Below are positions 1-6,860 of a stretch of 7,464 bases of DNA, one piece after another (position 1 is the stretch's first letter; every line of letters starts with the position of its first letter). A program made the translations under genes and the position numbers. Source of the stretch: JACZQZ01 sp046756945 (GTDB taxonomy: Bacteria; Pseudomonadota; Alphaproteobacteria; Rhodospirillales; 2-02-FULL-58-16); contig JBHHXI010000139.1 in assembly GCA_046756945.1 (NCBI GenBank), forward strand, positions 1 to 7,464. Reading direction: 5' to 3'. The notes under the pieces are model-generated. The model was given only the letters and a program-made list of their open reading frames with translations. It made no database searches and was not told where the DNA came from.

Positions 1-69
1 CGCATATGCCAACCGGCGTATCCCCCCCCCACGCAGACTATGCCATAGGCCCGAGGGGGCCGGAAGCAT
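1..69 (-). CDS. Possible start of a further operon gene, cut by the left edge
   Basis: On the minus strand an ATG at 69-67 opens a frame of 23 codons that stays open to the window edge. A GGTGA sequence lies 6 bases before the ATG, a reasonable ribosome-binding site. The ATG is about 50 bases after the stop of the second permease, so it could be the next gene of the transport operon. The peptide begins MLPAPSGLWHSL and contains a Gly-Gly-Gly encoded by a run of nine G (plus-strand C at 22-30). It is too short to assign to any family, and open frames of this length are common in GC-rich DNA, so this is weak support only. Confidence 0.2.
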   Translation of the reverse strand, partial: MLPAPSGLWHSLRGGGIRRLAYA

Positions 70-119
70 TGATGTTCACCGCCCCCCGCATGGGTTTACC
101 GGTATCCGCGGGCCGCGCC

Positions 120-1298
120 CTACTTGTAGGGATCGGCCGCGTCGCGCAGGCCGTCGCCGAAGAAACTGAAGGCGAGGATGACGAGCACCACCGGCAGCGC
201 CGGCAGAATCAGCCACGGATACAGGGCCACCACATTGATGTTCTGTGCCTCGTTCAGCAGGACCCCCCAGCTGGTGACGGGCGGCCTGAGGCCGATGCCG
301 AGGAAGCTGAGCGCCGTCTCGCCGAGAATCATGGTCGGGATCGACAGGGTCGCCGAAGCGATCAGGTGACTCATGAACCCGGGCATCAGGTGGCGGCCGA
401 TGATGCGGCCGGGGCGGGCGCCCATGAGCTGCGCCGCCATGCAGTATTCCTCCTCGCGCAGCGCCAGAAGCTTGGAGCGGACGGCGCGGGCAAGGCCGGT
501 CCAGTCGATCATGGCCAGGATGACGGTGATCCCGAAATAGATGAGCAGGGGGCTCCAGGTCACGGGCAACACGGCGGACAGCGCCATCCACAGGGGAATC
601 TGCGGAAACGACTGCAGTATCTCGATCAGGCGCTGGACGATCATGTCGACCCAGCCCCCGTAATAGCCCGCCACGCCGCCGATGGTCATGCCCAGCACGA
701 AGCTGATGGTGATGCCGATGAGGCCGATGGTGAGCGATATGCGCGCCCCATAGATCATGCGCGAGAGGACGTCCCGGCCCAGCCGGTCGGTGCCGAGTAT
801 GAACAGGGTTCCCCCCGCCGCCGGGCACACCATGTGCAGCCGGGCGGTCGTCAGTCCCCAGAAGTCATAGGAATCCCCGGAACAGAAGAAATGCAAGGGG
901 TACACCTCTTCGGTGTTTTCCGTGTATTCGCGCTTCAGGTTTTCCATGTTCAGGCGGTACGTCGTTCCGTAGACGAACGGCCCGACGAACCTACCCTTGT
1001 CGAAAAGGTGGATCGACTGGGGCGGCGCGTAAATAAAGTCCACGTGCCGCGTGTGCAGGTTATAGGGCGCCAGGACCTCGCTTATCAGGATGGAAGCGTA
1101 CATCACCAGAAGAAACCCGCCCGAGATCACGGCCAGGCGATGGCGCTTGAGCTTCCACCACATGAGCCGCCACTGGGACGCCAGGTAGTAGCGCTCCTGC
1201 TCGCGCGAAAGGGATTCGATGGCGCGGGGATCGAACGGCGCGGTGGAGACGTAATGCTCCACCGCCGCGGCCGCCCCCGTGCCCGTCCCGTCCGTCAT
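120..1298 (-). CDS. ABC transporter permease, DppC/OppC/YejE-like (392 aa)
   Basis: This is an inner-membrane channel subunit of a peptide-type ABC importer. The N-terminal cytoplasmic part (residues 1-50) is followed by TM1 at about 54-75. A periplasmic stretch of roughly 85 residues (79-165) then precedes the family motif LGTDRLGRD (168-176). The core has further membrane segments near 186-210, 235-265 and 355-380. The ATPase-contacting EAA-type loop lies around 283-306 (AAQLMGARPGRII), and GETALSFLGIGL (326-337) is typical of DppC permeases. The protein ends with the common DGLRDAADP tail. The start at 1298 is chosen because the ATG overlaps the stop of the upstream permease (ATGA), and GGAGGA sits 8 bases before it (1312-1307). 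The same frame stays open further upstream, but that part lies inside the other permease gene. At 392 residues it is longer than the roughly 300 of DppC, mainly because of the periplasmic insert, which carries two cysteines (C139, C158). Family assignment is firm; the substrate is unknown. Confidence 0.95.
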   Translation of the reverse strand: MTDGTGTGAAAAVEHYVSTAPFDPRAIESLSREQERYYLASQWRLMWWKLKRHRLAVISGGFLLVMYASILISEVLAPYNLHTRHVDFIYAPPQSIHLFDKGRFVGPFVYGTTYRLNMENLKREYTENTEEVYPLHFFCSGDSYDFWGLTTARLHMVCPAAGGTLFILGTDRLGRDVLSRMIYGARISLTIGLIGITISFVLGMTIGGVAGYYGGWVDMIVQRLIEILQSFPQIPLWMALSAVLPVTWSPLLIYFGITVILAMIDWTGLARAVRSKLLALREEEYCMAAQLMGARPGRIIGRHLMPGFMSHLIASATLSIPTMILGETALSFLGIGLRPPVTSWGVLLNEAQNINVVALYPWLILPALPVVLVILAFSFFGDGLRDAADPYK

Positions 1299-2293
1299 CG
1301 CGTGCTTCCTCCCTGCAGACGGATGCGCGGATCGAGGGCGGCCAGCGCGAGGTCGGAGATGAGCACCCCGACCACGGTGAGGGTCGCCAGGAACATCAGG
1401 AACGACCCGGCCAGGTACATGTCCTGGCTTTGCAGGGCGGCGATCAATATGGGTCCCGTCGTCGGCAGCGACAGCACGATGGCAACGAGCTCGGCGCCGG
1501 AAATGATGCTCGGCAGAAGGCTGCCGATGTCGGCGACGAAGAAGTTGATCGCCATGCGCAGGGGATACTTGATCAGCAACCTGAACTGGGGCAGGCCCTT
1601 GGCGCGCGCCGTCACCACGTATTGCTTTTGCAGCTCGTCCAGCAGATTCGCCCTGAGGCGCCGGATCATCGACGCGGTCCCCGAGGTGCCGATGACGACG
1701 ACCGGGATCCACAGGTGCGCGAGAACCGACAGGACCTTGTCCAGGCTCCACGGCTGGTCCAGGTATTGGGGGTCCATCAGTCCGCCGATGGACGTGCCGA
1801 ACACGACGTTGGCCAGGTACAGCAGGATCAGGGCGAGCAGGAAGTTCGGCGTCGCCAACCCGACCAGCCCGATGAAGGTGAGGCCGTAGTCGCCCCAGCT
1901 GTACTGGTGGGTGGCCGAATAGAGGCCGATGGGAAAGGCGATGATCCAGGTGAACAGAATCGTCGCGATGGATATCAGGATCGTCAACACCAGGCGGTCG
2001 CCGACAACCTCGGTAACCGGCAGGCGGTATTCGAAGGAATATCCGAAATCGCCCTGCACCATCCCGGCCAGCCACTGCAGGTAGCGCTGGTGGGCGGGCT
2101 TGTCGAACCCGTACTGGGTACGCAGGAACTCGATCTCTTTCGGATCCACGGATTCGCCCTGGCTCTCCAGCTCGGCGACATAGCTTTCCAGGTAATCTCC
2201 CGGCGGAAGCTCGATGATGACAAAGACGATGAGGCTGATGGCCAGCAACGTGGGGATCATGATCAACAGACGGTGAATCACATAACCGATCAT
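1295..2293 (-). CDS. ABC transporter permease, DppB/OppB/YejB-like (332 aa)
   Basis: This is the partner inner-membrane permease. TM1 (about residues 9-28) is followed by a periplasmic region at 30-95 with the YGFDKP segment (61-66) and the QGDFGYSF motif (80-87) common to DppB proteins. Further membrane segments lie near 102-124, 137-160, 187-208, 250-275 and 297-318. The EAA-like ATPase-docking loop is YVVTARAKGL at 225-234, and the C-terminus has the usual LDPRIRL. The length is normal for the family. The ATG at 2293 has a good Shine-Dalgarno GAGGA (2305-2301) with a 7-base spacer, and the N-terminal IGYVIHRLL is typical for a DppB start, so the start is secure. Its stop codon overlaps the start of the second permease by ATGA, which suggests translational coupling and equal dosage of the two channel subunits. 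It is separated from the binding-protein gene by 90 bases containing a GC hairpin. Confidence 0.95.
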   Translation of the reverse strand: MIGYVIHRLLIMIPTLLAISLIVFVIIELPPGDYLESYVAELESQGESVDPKEIEFLRTQYGFDKPAHQRYLQWLAGMVQGDFGYSFEYRLPVTEVVGDRLVLTILISIATILFTWIIAFPIGLYSATHQYSWGDYGLTFIGLVGLATPNFLLALILLYLANVVFGTSIGGLMDPQYLDQPWSLDKVLSVLAHLWIPVVVIGTSGTASMIRRLRANLLDELQKQYVVTARAKGLPQFRLLIKYPLRMAINFFVADIGSLLPSIISGAELVAIVLSLPTTGPILIAALQSQDMYLAGSFLMFLATLTVVGVLISDLALAALDPRIRLQGGSTR

Positions 2294-2324
2294 GGGCTCT
2301 TCCTCATCGTCTGCCTGCGGCCGC

Positions 2325-2341
2325 CCCGCCCGATGGGCGGG
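2325..2341 (-). other. GC-rich hairpin between binding-protein and permease genes
   Basis: A perfect 7-bp inverted repeat (CCCGCCC / GGGCGGG) surrounds a 3-base loop. It lies in the 90-base gap after the binding-protein stop and before the first permease. A second, weaker 5-bp stem lies at 2352-2365. No T-run follows on the minus strand, so it is not a classic intrinsic terminator. In importer operons such as malEFG, hairpins at this place protect the upstream binding-protein mRNA or attenuate transcription, giving more binding protein than permease. The same role here is inferred. Confidence 0.5.
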
Positions 2342-2383
2342 CCCGCAAATCCCGCGCCGCCGCGGTCGTGGGTTGAGGGAACG

Positions 2384-4297
2384 CTACTTGTGCGCAAACC
2401 AGAACGTGTCCGGTTTATAAATGCCGAAATAGGCGCCGGGATTCCAGGTGTAGATTCCTTTCGCGGGGACATTTCTCAGCCGGTCGTTGATGACCACCGG
2501 CTGCAGGGTGCTGTTGACGATGCCGATGGTGAACACCTGCTGGCTGTGAATTTCCAGCATGCGGTGCCAGATACGCTCCCGCTCCGCCGTACTGGTGGCG
2601 CGGCGCCAGGCGGTGTTGAGTTGCAGTAGCTCCCGGGCCGGCGCCATGTCCGGCGGCTCGCCGGCCCTGCCGCCGGTTTCGGCGTATTGCCCCCATTTCG
2701 GCCATTGCAACTGGTGTTTTGTCGTCGGCGCCAGCTCTTCGGGGCTCATGTCCGGGGTCGGGATTCCGTTGGCAAGGCCGGACCAGACGGACATGATCGT
2801 CTGGCCGGCGAAGATGCGTCTGCGGAACACCTCGCGTTGAGCGGGTTTGGAATACAGCTTGATCCCCGCCTTCAGCCAACTGTCGTGGATCAGTTCAAGG
2901 ATGTCGGTTTCCTCGGTACTTTCCCCGGCCGTATCGACGATGATGTTGAGCGGGCGGCCGTCGGGCAAAAGGCGGATGCCGTCGCCGTTGCGTTCGGTCA
3001 GGCCCATGGCGTCGAGCAGGGCGTTGGCGCGCTCCACATCGAACCGGCTCCACGCCGTCTGGTACTCCGCCTTGTAAAGGGGCCCTTCGGGCAGGACCGT
3101 GTTGGCGCTCTCGCGGGCGAGGCCGAAATAGACGACCTGGTTTATTTCGTGGCGGTCGATCGCCAGGGACAGGGCGCGCCGGAACCGCACGTCCCGCAGC
3201 ACCGCGCGCCACACCGGATCGGTGGCATTCAGATTGGGATAGAGCGCCTTTTGCGCCCCCTTTACGGTGCGCCACAGGTGGACGGTGAAGCCGTTGCGCT
3301 TCTCGCCCTCTTTCAGGAAGGTGTAGTTATCGAATCGCAAATACCGGGCCTGCAGGTCGGCGTCCCCGGCCCCCGTCTTGGCGGGAATCATTTTGCTGGA
3401 CCCCAAGGCGACGATCACCCGGTCGATGTAGGGGAGTTGCCTGCCCGCCGTGTCGATGCGGTGGTAGTAGGGATTGCGGGTGAAGATGAAGCGTTCGGAC
3501 GGCGGCCGGGTCGTGTTCACCCAGGGCTGGAGCGTCGGCAGACGGGGATTGTCGGACCGGTACTGGCGGTCCTTGGACGCATGCAATCCCGCCCAGTTGC
3601 GCATTCCCGCTTTCCGCACCAGGCGCCGGAGCCTGGCCGGATCGGCGTAGCGGGCGTGAAATCGCTTCAAATAGTGGGCCGGCCGGTAGATGAACAGCGC
3701 CGCCGCCGCCGCCAGCGCCGGCACGAAATAGGGATTGGGCCGGGACCAGGTGTAGCGCACCGTGGTCTTGTCCAGGACCTCGAACCGCGGCGGCTTTCCG
3801 TCGATGAGCAACACCTTGGGCAGCCCGAACGGCGACAGCTCGGCGCTTCCGGCCACGTCCTCCCAGTAGTAGCGGAAGTCCTCGGCCGTAAAGGGATGGC
3901 CATCGGACCACCGGTGTCCCTTTCTGAGATGCAGGGTGAATTCGCGGCCCTGGCGGACATCAAGGCGCTCTAAGATGTCGGGAACGATCTCCAGTCTGGT
4001 GTTGTAGGCGACCAGGCGGGCATAGCCGTACACCATCATCATGCGCACGTCCTTGGGTTTCCCCATGAGCAGGCGCAGATCGCCGCCATAGCGCCCGGGG
4101 CTCTGCCCCGTTCCGTTCAAGGTCACGATGGACGGGGTTTCGGGCACCCTTTCCCGCACCGGCGGCAAATCGCCCGCCGCCACCGGATGGCCCAGGAAAA
4201 AGGGCTCCAGCAGCTTCGCCGGCCGGGCCGCCGAAGCCGGGCCGAACGCCCAGGCGAGGACGGCGGCGGCGGCGATCAGGGCCCGGGTCCGCTTCAT
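2384..4297 (-). CDS. Periplasmic solute-binding protein, family 5 (peptide/nickel type, 637 aa)
   Basis: This protein captures the solute in the periplasm and delivers it to the permease pair. A Sec signal peptide is visible: basic MKRTR, a hydrophobic Ala/Leu stretch, then ASA before residue 24. There is no lipobox cysteine, so the protein is soluble rather than a lipoprotein. The SBP family 5 landmarks are GRYGGDLRLLMG (68-79), PDILERLDV (106-114), the WSDG-PFTAEDF segment (130-141) and RDVRFRRALSLAIDR (368-382). At 637 residues it is longer than DppA/OppA (about 540) and closer to YejA-like or large Rhizobiales-type binding proteins. ATG 4297 is chosen because it gives the intact signal peptide and lies 4 bases after the ATPase stop. 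The in-frame ATG at 4375 would bury the signal peptide and overlap the ATPase gene. The upstream GGCGGGGTG is a weak Shine-Dalgarno, so coupling to the ATPase gene is likely. The ligand is probably a peptide or modified peptide, but this is inference. Confidence 0.94.
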   Translation of the reverse strand: MKRTRALIAAAAVLAWAFGPASAARPAKLLEPFFLGHPVAAGDLPPVRERVPETPSIVTLNGTGQSPGRYGGDLRLLMGKPKDVRMMMVYGYARLVAYNTRLEIVPDILERLDVRQGREFTLHLRKGHRWSDGHPFTAEDFRYYWEDVAGSAELSPFGLPKVLLIDGKPPRFEVLDKTTVRYTWSRPNPYFVPALAAAAALFIYRPAHYLKRFHARYADPARLRRLVRKAGMRNWAGLHASKDRQYRSDNPRLPTLQPWVNTTRPPSERFIFTRNPYYHRIDTAGRQLPYIDRVIVALGSSKMIPAKTGAGDADLQARYLRFDNYTFLKEGEKRNGFTVHLWRTVKGAQKALYPNLNATDPVWRAVLRDVRFRRALSLAIDRHEINQVVYFGLARESANTVLPEGPLYKAEYQTAWSRFDVERANALLDAMGLTERNGDGIRLLPDGRPLNIIVDTAGESTEETDILELIHDSWLKAGIKLYSKPAQREVFRRRIFAGQTIMSVWSGLANGIPTPDMSPEELAPTTKHQLQWPKWGQYAETGGRAGEPPDMAPARELLQLNTAWRRATSTAERERIWHRMLEIHSQQVFTIGIVNSTLQPVVINDRLRNVPAKGIYTWNPGAYFGIYKPDTFWFAHK

Positions 4298-4301
4298 GAT
4301 G

Positions 4302-6194
4302 TCAGCACCCCGCCAGGTCCCGGGGGTCCGTGTCGGCCGCGGCGAGAACGAAATGGCCGTCTCCCACGTCGACAAGACGTGAGGGCCGCGATTCGCTCAC
4401 GGCAAACGGCTCGGGCCACGCCGCGGGATCGGAAATCGTTCCCGCGCCGGCGGCCGTGAAATCAAGCCTGCGGTCAAGGTCCGGATAGGGCACGGCCGCC
4501 ATCAGGGCGCGGGTGTAATGATGGACGGGATTGCGGAACAGGACCTCGCGCGGCGCCATTTCCACCAGCCTTCCACGGCACATGACGGCGATGCGGTCGG
4601 CGATGTAATTGACCACCGCCAGATTGTGCGAGATGAACAGGTATGTCAGCCCCAGCGCGGCCTGCATGTCCTTGAGAAGGTTGAGGATCTGCGCCTGTAT
4701 CGAGACATCCAGCGCGGACACCGGCTCATCGCAGATCAAGAGGTCGGGTTTGAGGGCCAGGGCCCGGGCGATGCCGATGCGCTGGCGTTGGCCGCCGGAA
4801 AAGCTGTGCGGGTAGCGGCTGAGAAACCGCGGGTCCAGGCCCACCAGGTGCATCAGTTCCTTGACCATCTCCGCCTGCGAATCGGCGTCGCCGATCCGGT
4901 GTATGACCAGGGGTTCGCGAAGGACGTCGAACACGGTCATGCGCGGGTTCAGCGAGCCGAAGGGGTCCTGGAAGACCATCTGGATCTTTTGCCGGTACGG
5001 CAGCAGGTCGTCGTTCTGCAGGGACAGCAGATCGACCGGTGTCCCGCGGTCGTTGAAGACAACGGCGCCCGCGTCCGCCGTCACCGCGCGCATGATGATC
5101 TTGCCGATGGTCGTCTTGCCGCAGCCGCTCTCGCCGACAAGCCCAAGGCATTCCCCCCGTTTGACATCGAACGTGATGCCGTCCACCGCGGTCACCGAAT
5201 TCTGCGAGTTCCCGCCCAGGAAGCCGCCTTTGCGGGCGCCGAAGCTTTTGCATAGACCGCTGACCCTGAGCAGGGGTCCGGCATCATCGGCCCCGGGCGG
5301 CCACGGCGCCTTGGCCGCGAGCATGGGCCCCGGTTCATGGTCGATTTCGCGCAGCGGCACCAGCCGTTCGCCCGCCTTCATGTCGAAATGGGGCACGGCC
5401 TTGAGCAGGGCCTTGAGATAGGGATGGCCGGCATTGTCGAAAATCTGTTTGGCGGTCCCGCTTTCCATGACCTGGCCCTGGTAGATCACAACCACCTCGT
5501 CGGCGATGTTGGCGACGACGCCCAGATCATGGGTGATCATCAGGACCGCCATTCCCAGTTCGCCCTGCAGGTCCTTGATCAGCTTCAGGATATGGGCCTG
5601 GATGGAAACGTCGAGCGCCGTCGTCGGTTCGTCGGCGATGAGCAGCGCCGGGCGGCAGATCAGGGCCATGGCGATCATCGCCCGCTGGCGCAGGCCCCCC
5701 GACAACTCGAACGGATAGCACGTCAACGCCGCCTGGGGGTCGGGGAAGCCGACCAGGCGCAGCATGTCCTTGGTGATCTCGCGGCCTTCCCTGGTGGAGA
5801 CATTGCGGTGCAGATGCAGGGCTTCGCCGACCTGATCGCCGATGGTGTGCAGCTGCGAAAGCGAGACCATGGGCTCCTGGAAGATGATGGAAATGCGGCG
5901 CCCGCGGATGGCCCGCATCCGGGGGCTGTCCGCGGCAAGGCCTGCTATATCGACCGTGCTCCCGGGTTGCTCCGGATCGGCAAACACGATCTGGCCGCCG
6001 GCGATGCGCGCCGTATCCGGCAGGATGCCCATGATGGCCTGGGAAATGACCGACTTGCCGGACCCGGATTCGCCGACCAGGGCGAGGCTCGATCCGTGGC
6101 CGATGCGGAAAGACACGCCCCTGACCGCACGGACGACGCCGCCCAGCACGTGGAACTCGACCTCCAGGTCGCGGACGGCCAGAAGGTCGGTCAC
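4302..6194 (-). CDS. Fused dual-domain ABC transporter ATP-binding protein (Opp/Dpp/YejF type, 630 aa)
   Basis: One chain carries both cytoplasmic ATPase domains of the importer, in place of separate DppD and DppF proteins. Domain 1 has Walker A GESGSGKS (41-48), Q-loop Q106, signature LSGG (164-167), Walker B ending D188-E189 and switch H222. It is followed by the oligopeptide-transporter segment HPYLKALLKAVP (257-268). A linker (about 270-308) leads to domain 2: Walker A GESGCGKT (354-361), Q409, signature FSGGQ (465-469), D489-E490 and H523. Both sites therefore look catalytically complete. After the second domain a tail of about 58 residues ends with a GDGHFVLA segment. Such tails occur in related fused ATPases and may be regulatory. 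The start is GTG at 6194, supported by AAGGGG 8 bases upstream and by the normal N-terminus just before domain 1. It is the first gene of the operon, whereas yejABEF has its ATPase last. Confidence 0.96.
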   Translation of the reverse strand: MTDLLAVRDLEVEFHVLGGVVRAVRGVSFRIGHGSSLALVGESGSGKSVISQAIMGILPDTARIAGGQIVFADPEQPGSTVDIAGLAADSPRMRAIRGRRISIIFQEPMVSLSQLHTIGDQVGEALHLHRNVSTREGREITKDMLRLVGFPDPQAALTCYPFELSGGLRQRAMIAMALICRPALLIADEPTTALDVSIQAHILKLIKDLQGELGMAVLMITHDLGVVANIADEVVVIYQGQVMESGTAKQIFDNAGHPYLKALLKAVPHFDMKAGERLVPLREIDHEPGPMLAAKAPWPPGADDAGPLLRVSGLCKSFGARKGGFLGGNSQNSVTAVDGITFDVKRGECLGLVGESGCGKTTIGKIIMRAVTADAGAVVFNDRGTPVDLLSLQNDDLLPYRQKIQMVFQDPFGSLNPRMTVFDVLREPLVIHRIGDADSQAEMVKELMHLVGLDPRFLSRYPHSFSGGQRQRIGIARALALKPDLLICDEPVSALDVSIQAQILNLLKDMQAALGLTYLFISHNLAVVNYIADRIAVMCRGRLVEMAPREVLFRNPVHHYTRALMAAVPYPDLDRRLDFTAAGAGTISDPAAWPEPFAVSESRPSRLVDVGDGHFVLAAADTDPRDLAGC

Positions 6195-6202
6195 GGGCGG
6201 TT

Positions 6203-6208
6203 CCCCTT
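6203..6208 (-). promoter_or_regulatory. Ribosome-binding site of the ATPase gene
   Basis: The sequence AAGGGG on the minus strand ends 8 bases before the GTG at 6194. It supports GTG as the true start of the first operon gene, which has no suitable ATG nearby. Confidence 0.6.
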
Positions 6209-6259
6209 GGTATTAATTCCGGATTTGCCTACAGTTCCAGCCATGGGCGGAGTCATTGG

Positions 6260-6271
6260 GGGACAGGTCCC
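6260..6271. repeat. Short palindrome, possible operator
   Basis: GGGACAGGTCCC has 5-bp arms around a 2-base centre. A second small palindrome, GGAAATTCC, follows at 6276-6284. Both lie between the two divergent starts, where a repressor or activator could affect both transcripts. No regulator gene is present in the window and I do not recognise the site. Confidence 0.25.
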
Positions 6272-6336
6272 TGGCGGAAATTCCACCCGCATGTCAAAAA
6301 AAATTTGCGTCATCACCAAGCGGCGCGGTTCGGGGC

Positions 6337-6792
6337 ATGGGCATGGACGTCAAAAGGATTCATTTCGAGGAACTGAAACGGTACTGGATCGAGGTGGACC
6401 ATTTCCAAAAGCCTGGCAAGAAGATCCGCGAGGTCGTACGGGTTCTGGAACCGTACCAGTGTACCATCGATGATCCGCGCCGGGAATCCTACGGCCTGTT
6501 CGACGACGGCAGGATTATCGGGGCAACGCATCTGGTGCAGTGGGACGCCCGCTGGTTACGGTACCGCACGCTCAACGTGCGCGCGCAATACAGGGGCCGG
6601 GACCTGGGCTGGACGCTGCTGCTGGGCGCCATCGACCTGGACTGGCAGGACTGGAAGGTGCCCGGCCGGTACCTGTTCGGCTGGATACGGCGTCCCCATT
6701 TGTCCTGGTCCCTGGCCCACGGCTTCAAGGAAGTCGGCGACCGGTGGCATGAGGACCACATAGGCATGATACGGCCGTTGTCGGGGATTTAG
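6337..6792 (+). CDS. GNAT-like N-acetyltransferase (151 aa)
   Basis: This is probably a small cytoplasmic acyltransferase of the GNAT fold that moves an acetyl group from acetyl-CoA to an amine. The order of elements fits: an N-terminal helical part, beta strands around YGLFDDGRIIGATHLV (52-67), a strand RTLNV (77-81), then the CoA-pyrophosphate loop YRGRDLG (85-91) followed by a helix. The C-terminal strand/helix contains AHGFKEVG (127-134), as in many GNATs. The usual R-x-x-G-x-G loop here reads R-G-R-D-L-G, so the first glycine is replaced by aspartate, which is uncommon. The acceptor is unknown. ATG 6337 is preferred; a second ATG two codons later (6343) is equally possible because Shine-Dalgarno signals are weak at both. 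An in-frame TTG at 6256 would add 27 residues that do not look like protein sequence. The gene is divergent from the importer and convergent with the oxygenase gene. The family call is moderate to good; the function is not known. Confidence 0.75.
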   Translation: MGMDVKRIHFEELKRYWIEVDHFQKPGKKIREVVRVLEPYQCTIDDPRRESYGLFDDGRIIGATHLVQWDARWLRYRTLNVRAQYRGRDLGWTLLLGAIDLDWQDWKVPGRYLFGWIRRPHLSWSLAHGFKEVGDRWHEDHIGMIRPLSGI

Positions 6793-6860
6793 CATCCTGC
6801 TCGTCCTTGGTTTCTTAAGGTATTGATTCATGGACGGAAATCATCTGCGCCGCGGCGCCG

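Larger units (their letters stand above)
6195..6336. promoter_or_regulatory. Divergent intergenic region between the transport operon and the acetyltransferase gene
   Basis: These 142 bases separate two divergent starts and should contain the promoter of the minus-strand importer operon and that of the plus-strand acetyltransferase. A perfect -35-like TTGACA is present on the minus strand (6297-6292), but no matching -10 lies at the usual 16-18 base spacing. A palindromic ATTAAT at 6212-6217 could act as a weak -10 in either direction. An A8 run lies at 6296-6303. The region is visibly more AT-rich than the genes around it. I cannot assign a start of transcription. Confidence 0.45.

Noticed and set aside
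48..61. Inverted repeat GGCCC-GAGG-GGGCC as an operon terminator
   Set aside because: The stem is only 5 bp and no T-run follows on the minus strand; it also lies in a possibly coding stretch.
6..1889. Long plus-strand open frame (627 codons) opposite both permease genes
   Set aside because: Its translation is rich in Arg, Gly, Asp and His, shows no domain and lies opposite two clear ABC permeases. It is a typical shadow frame in GC-rich DNA.
1299..2075. Upstream in-frame extension of the second permease to 651 residues
   Set aside because: The added part lies inside the first permease gene, has no membrane or domain features, and the ATG at 1298 has a strong ribosome-binding site and ATGA coupling.
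2687..3973. Plus-strand open frame of 428 codons opposite the binding-protein gene
   Set aside because: It has low-complexity composition and no recognisable motif; the opposite strand encodes an unmistakable family 5 binding protein.
4298..4375. Earlier ATG start for the solute-binding protein
   Set aside because: It would put 26 residues in front of a clear signal peptide and overlap the ATPase C-terminus.
6256..6336. TTG start giving a longer acetyltransferase
   Set aside because: There is no ribosome-binding site at a suitable distance and the added residues do not resemble the GNAT N-terminus.
5337..6473. Plus-strand open frame of 378 codons opposite the ATPase gene
   Set aside because: It is antisense to conserved Walker and signature motifs and has no domain of its own.
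6847..6858. Palindrome GCGCCGCGGCGC after the oxygenase stop codon as a terminator
   Set aside because: It can form only about a 4-bp stem with a loop and has no T-run. No clear terminator is visible between the two convergent genes.
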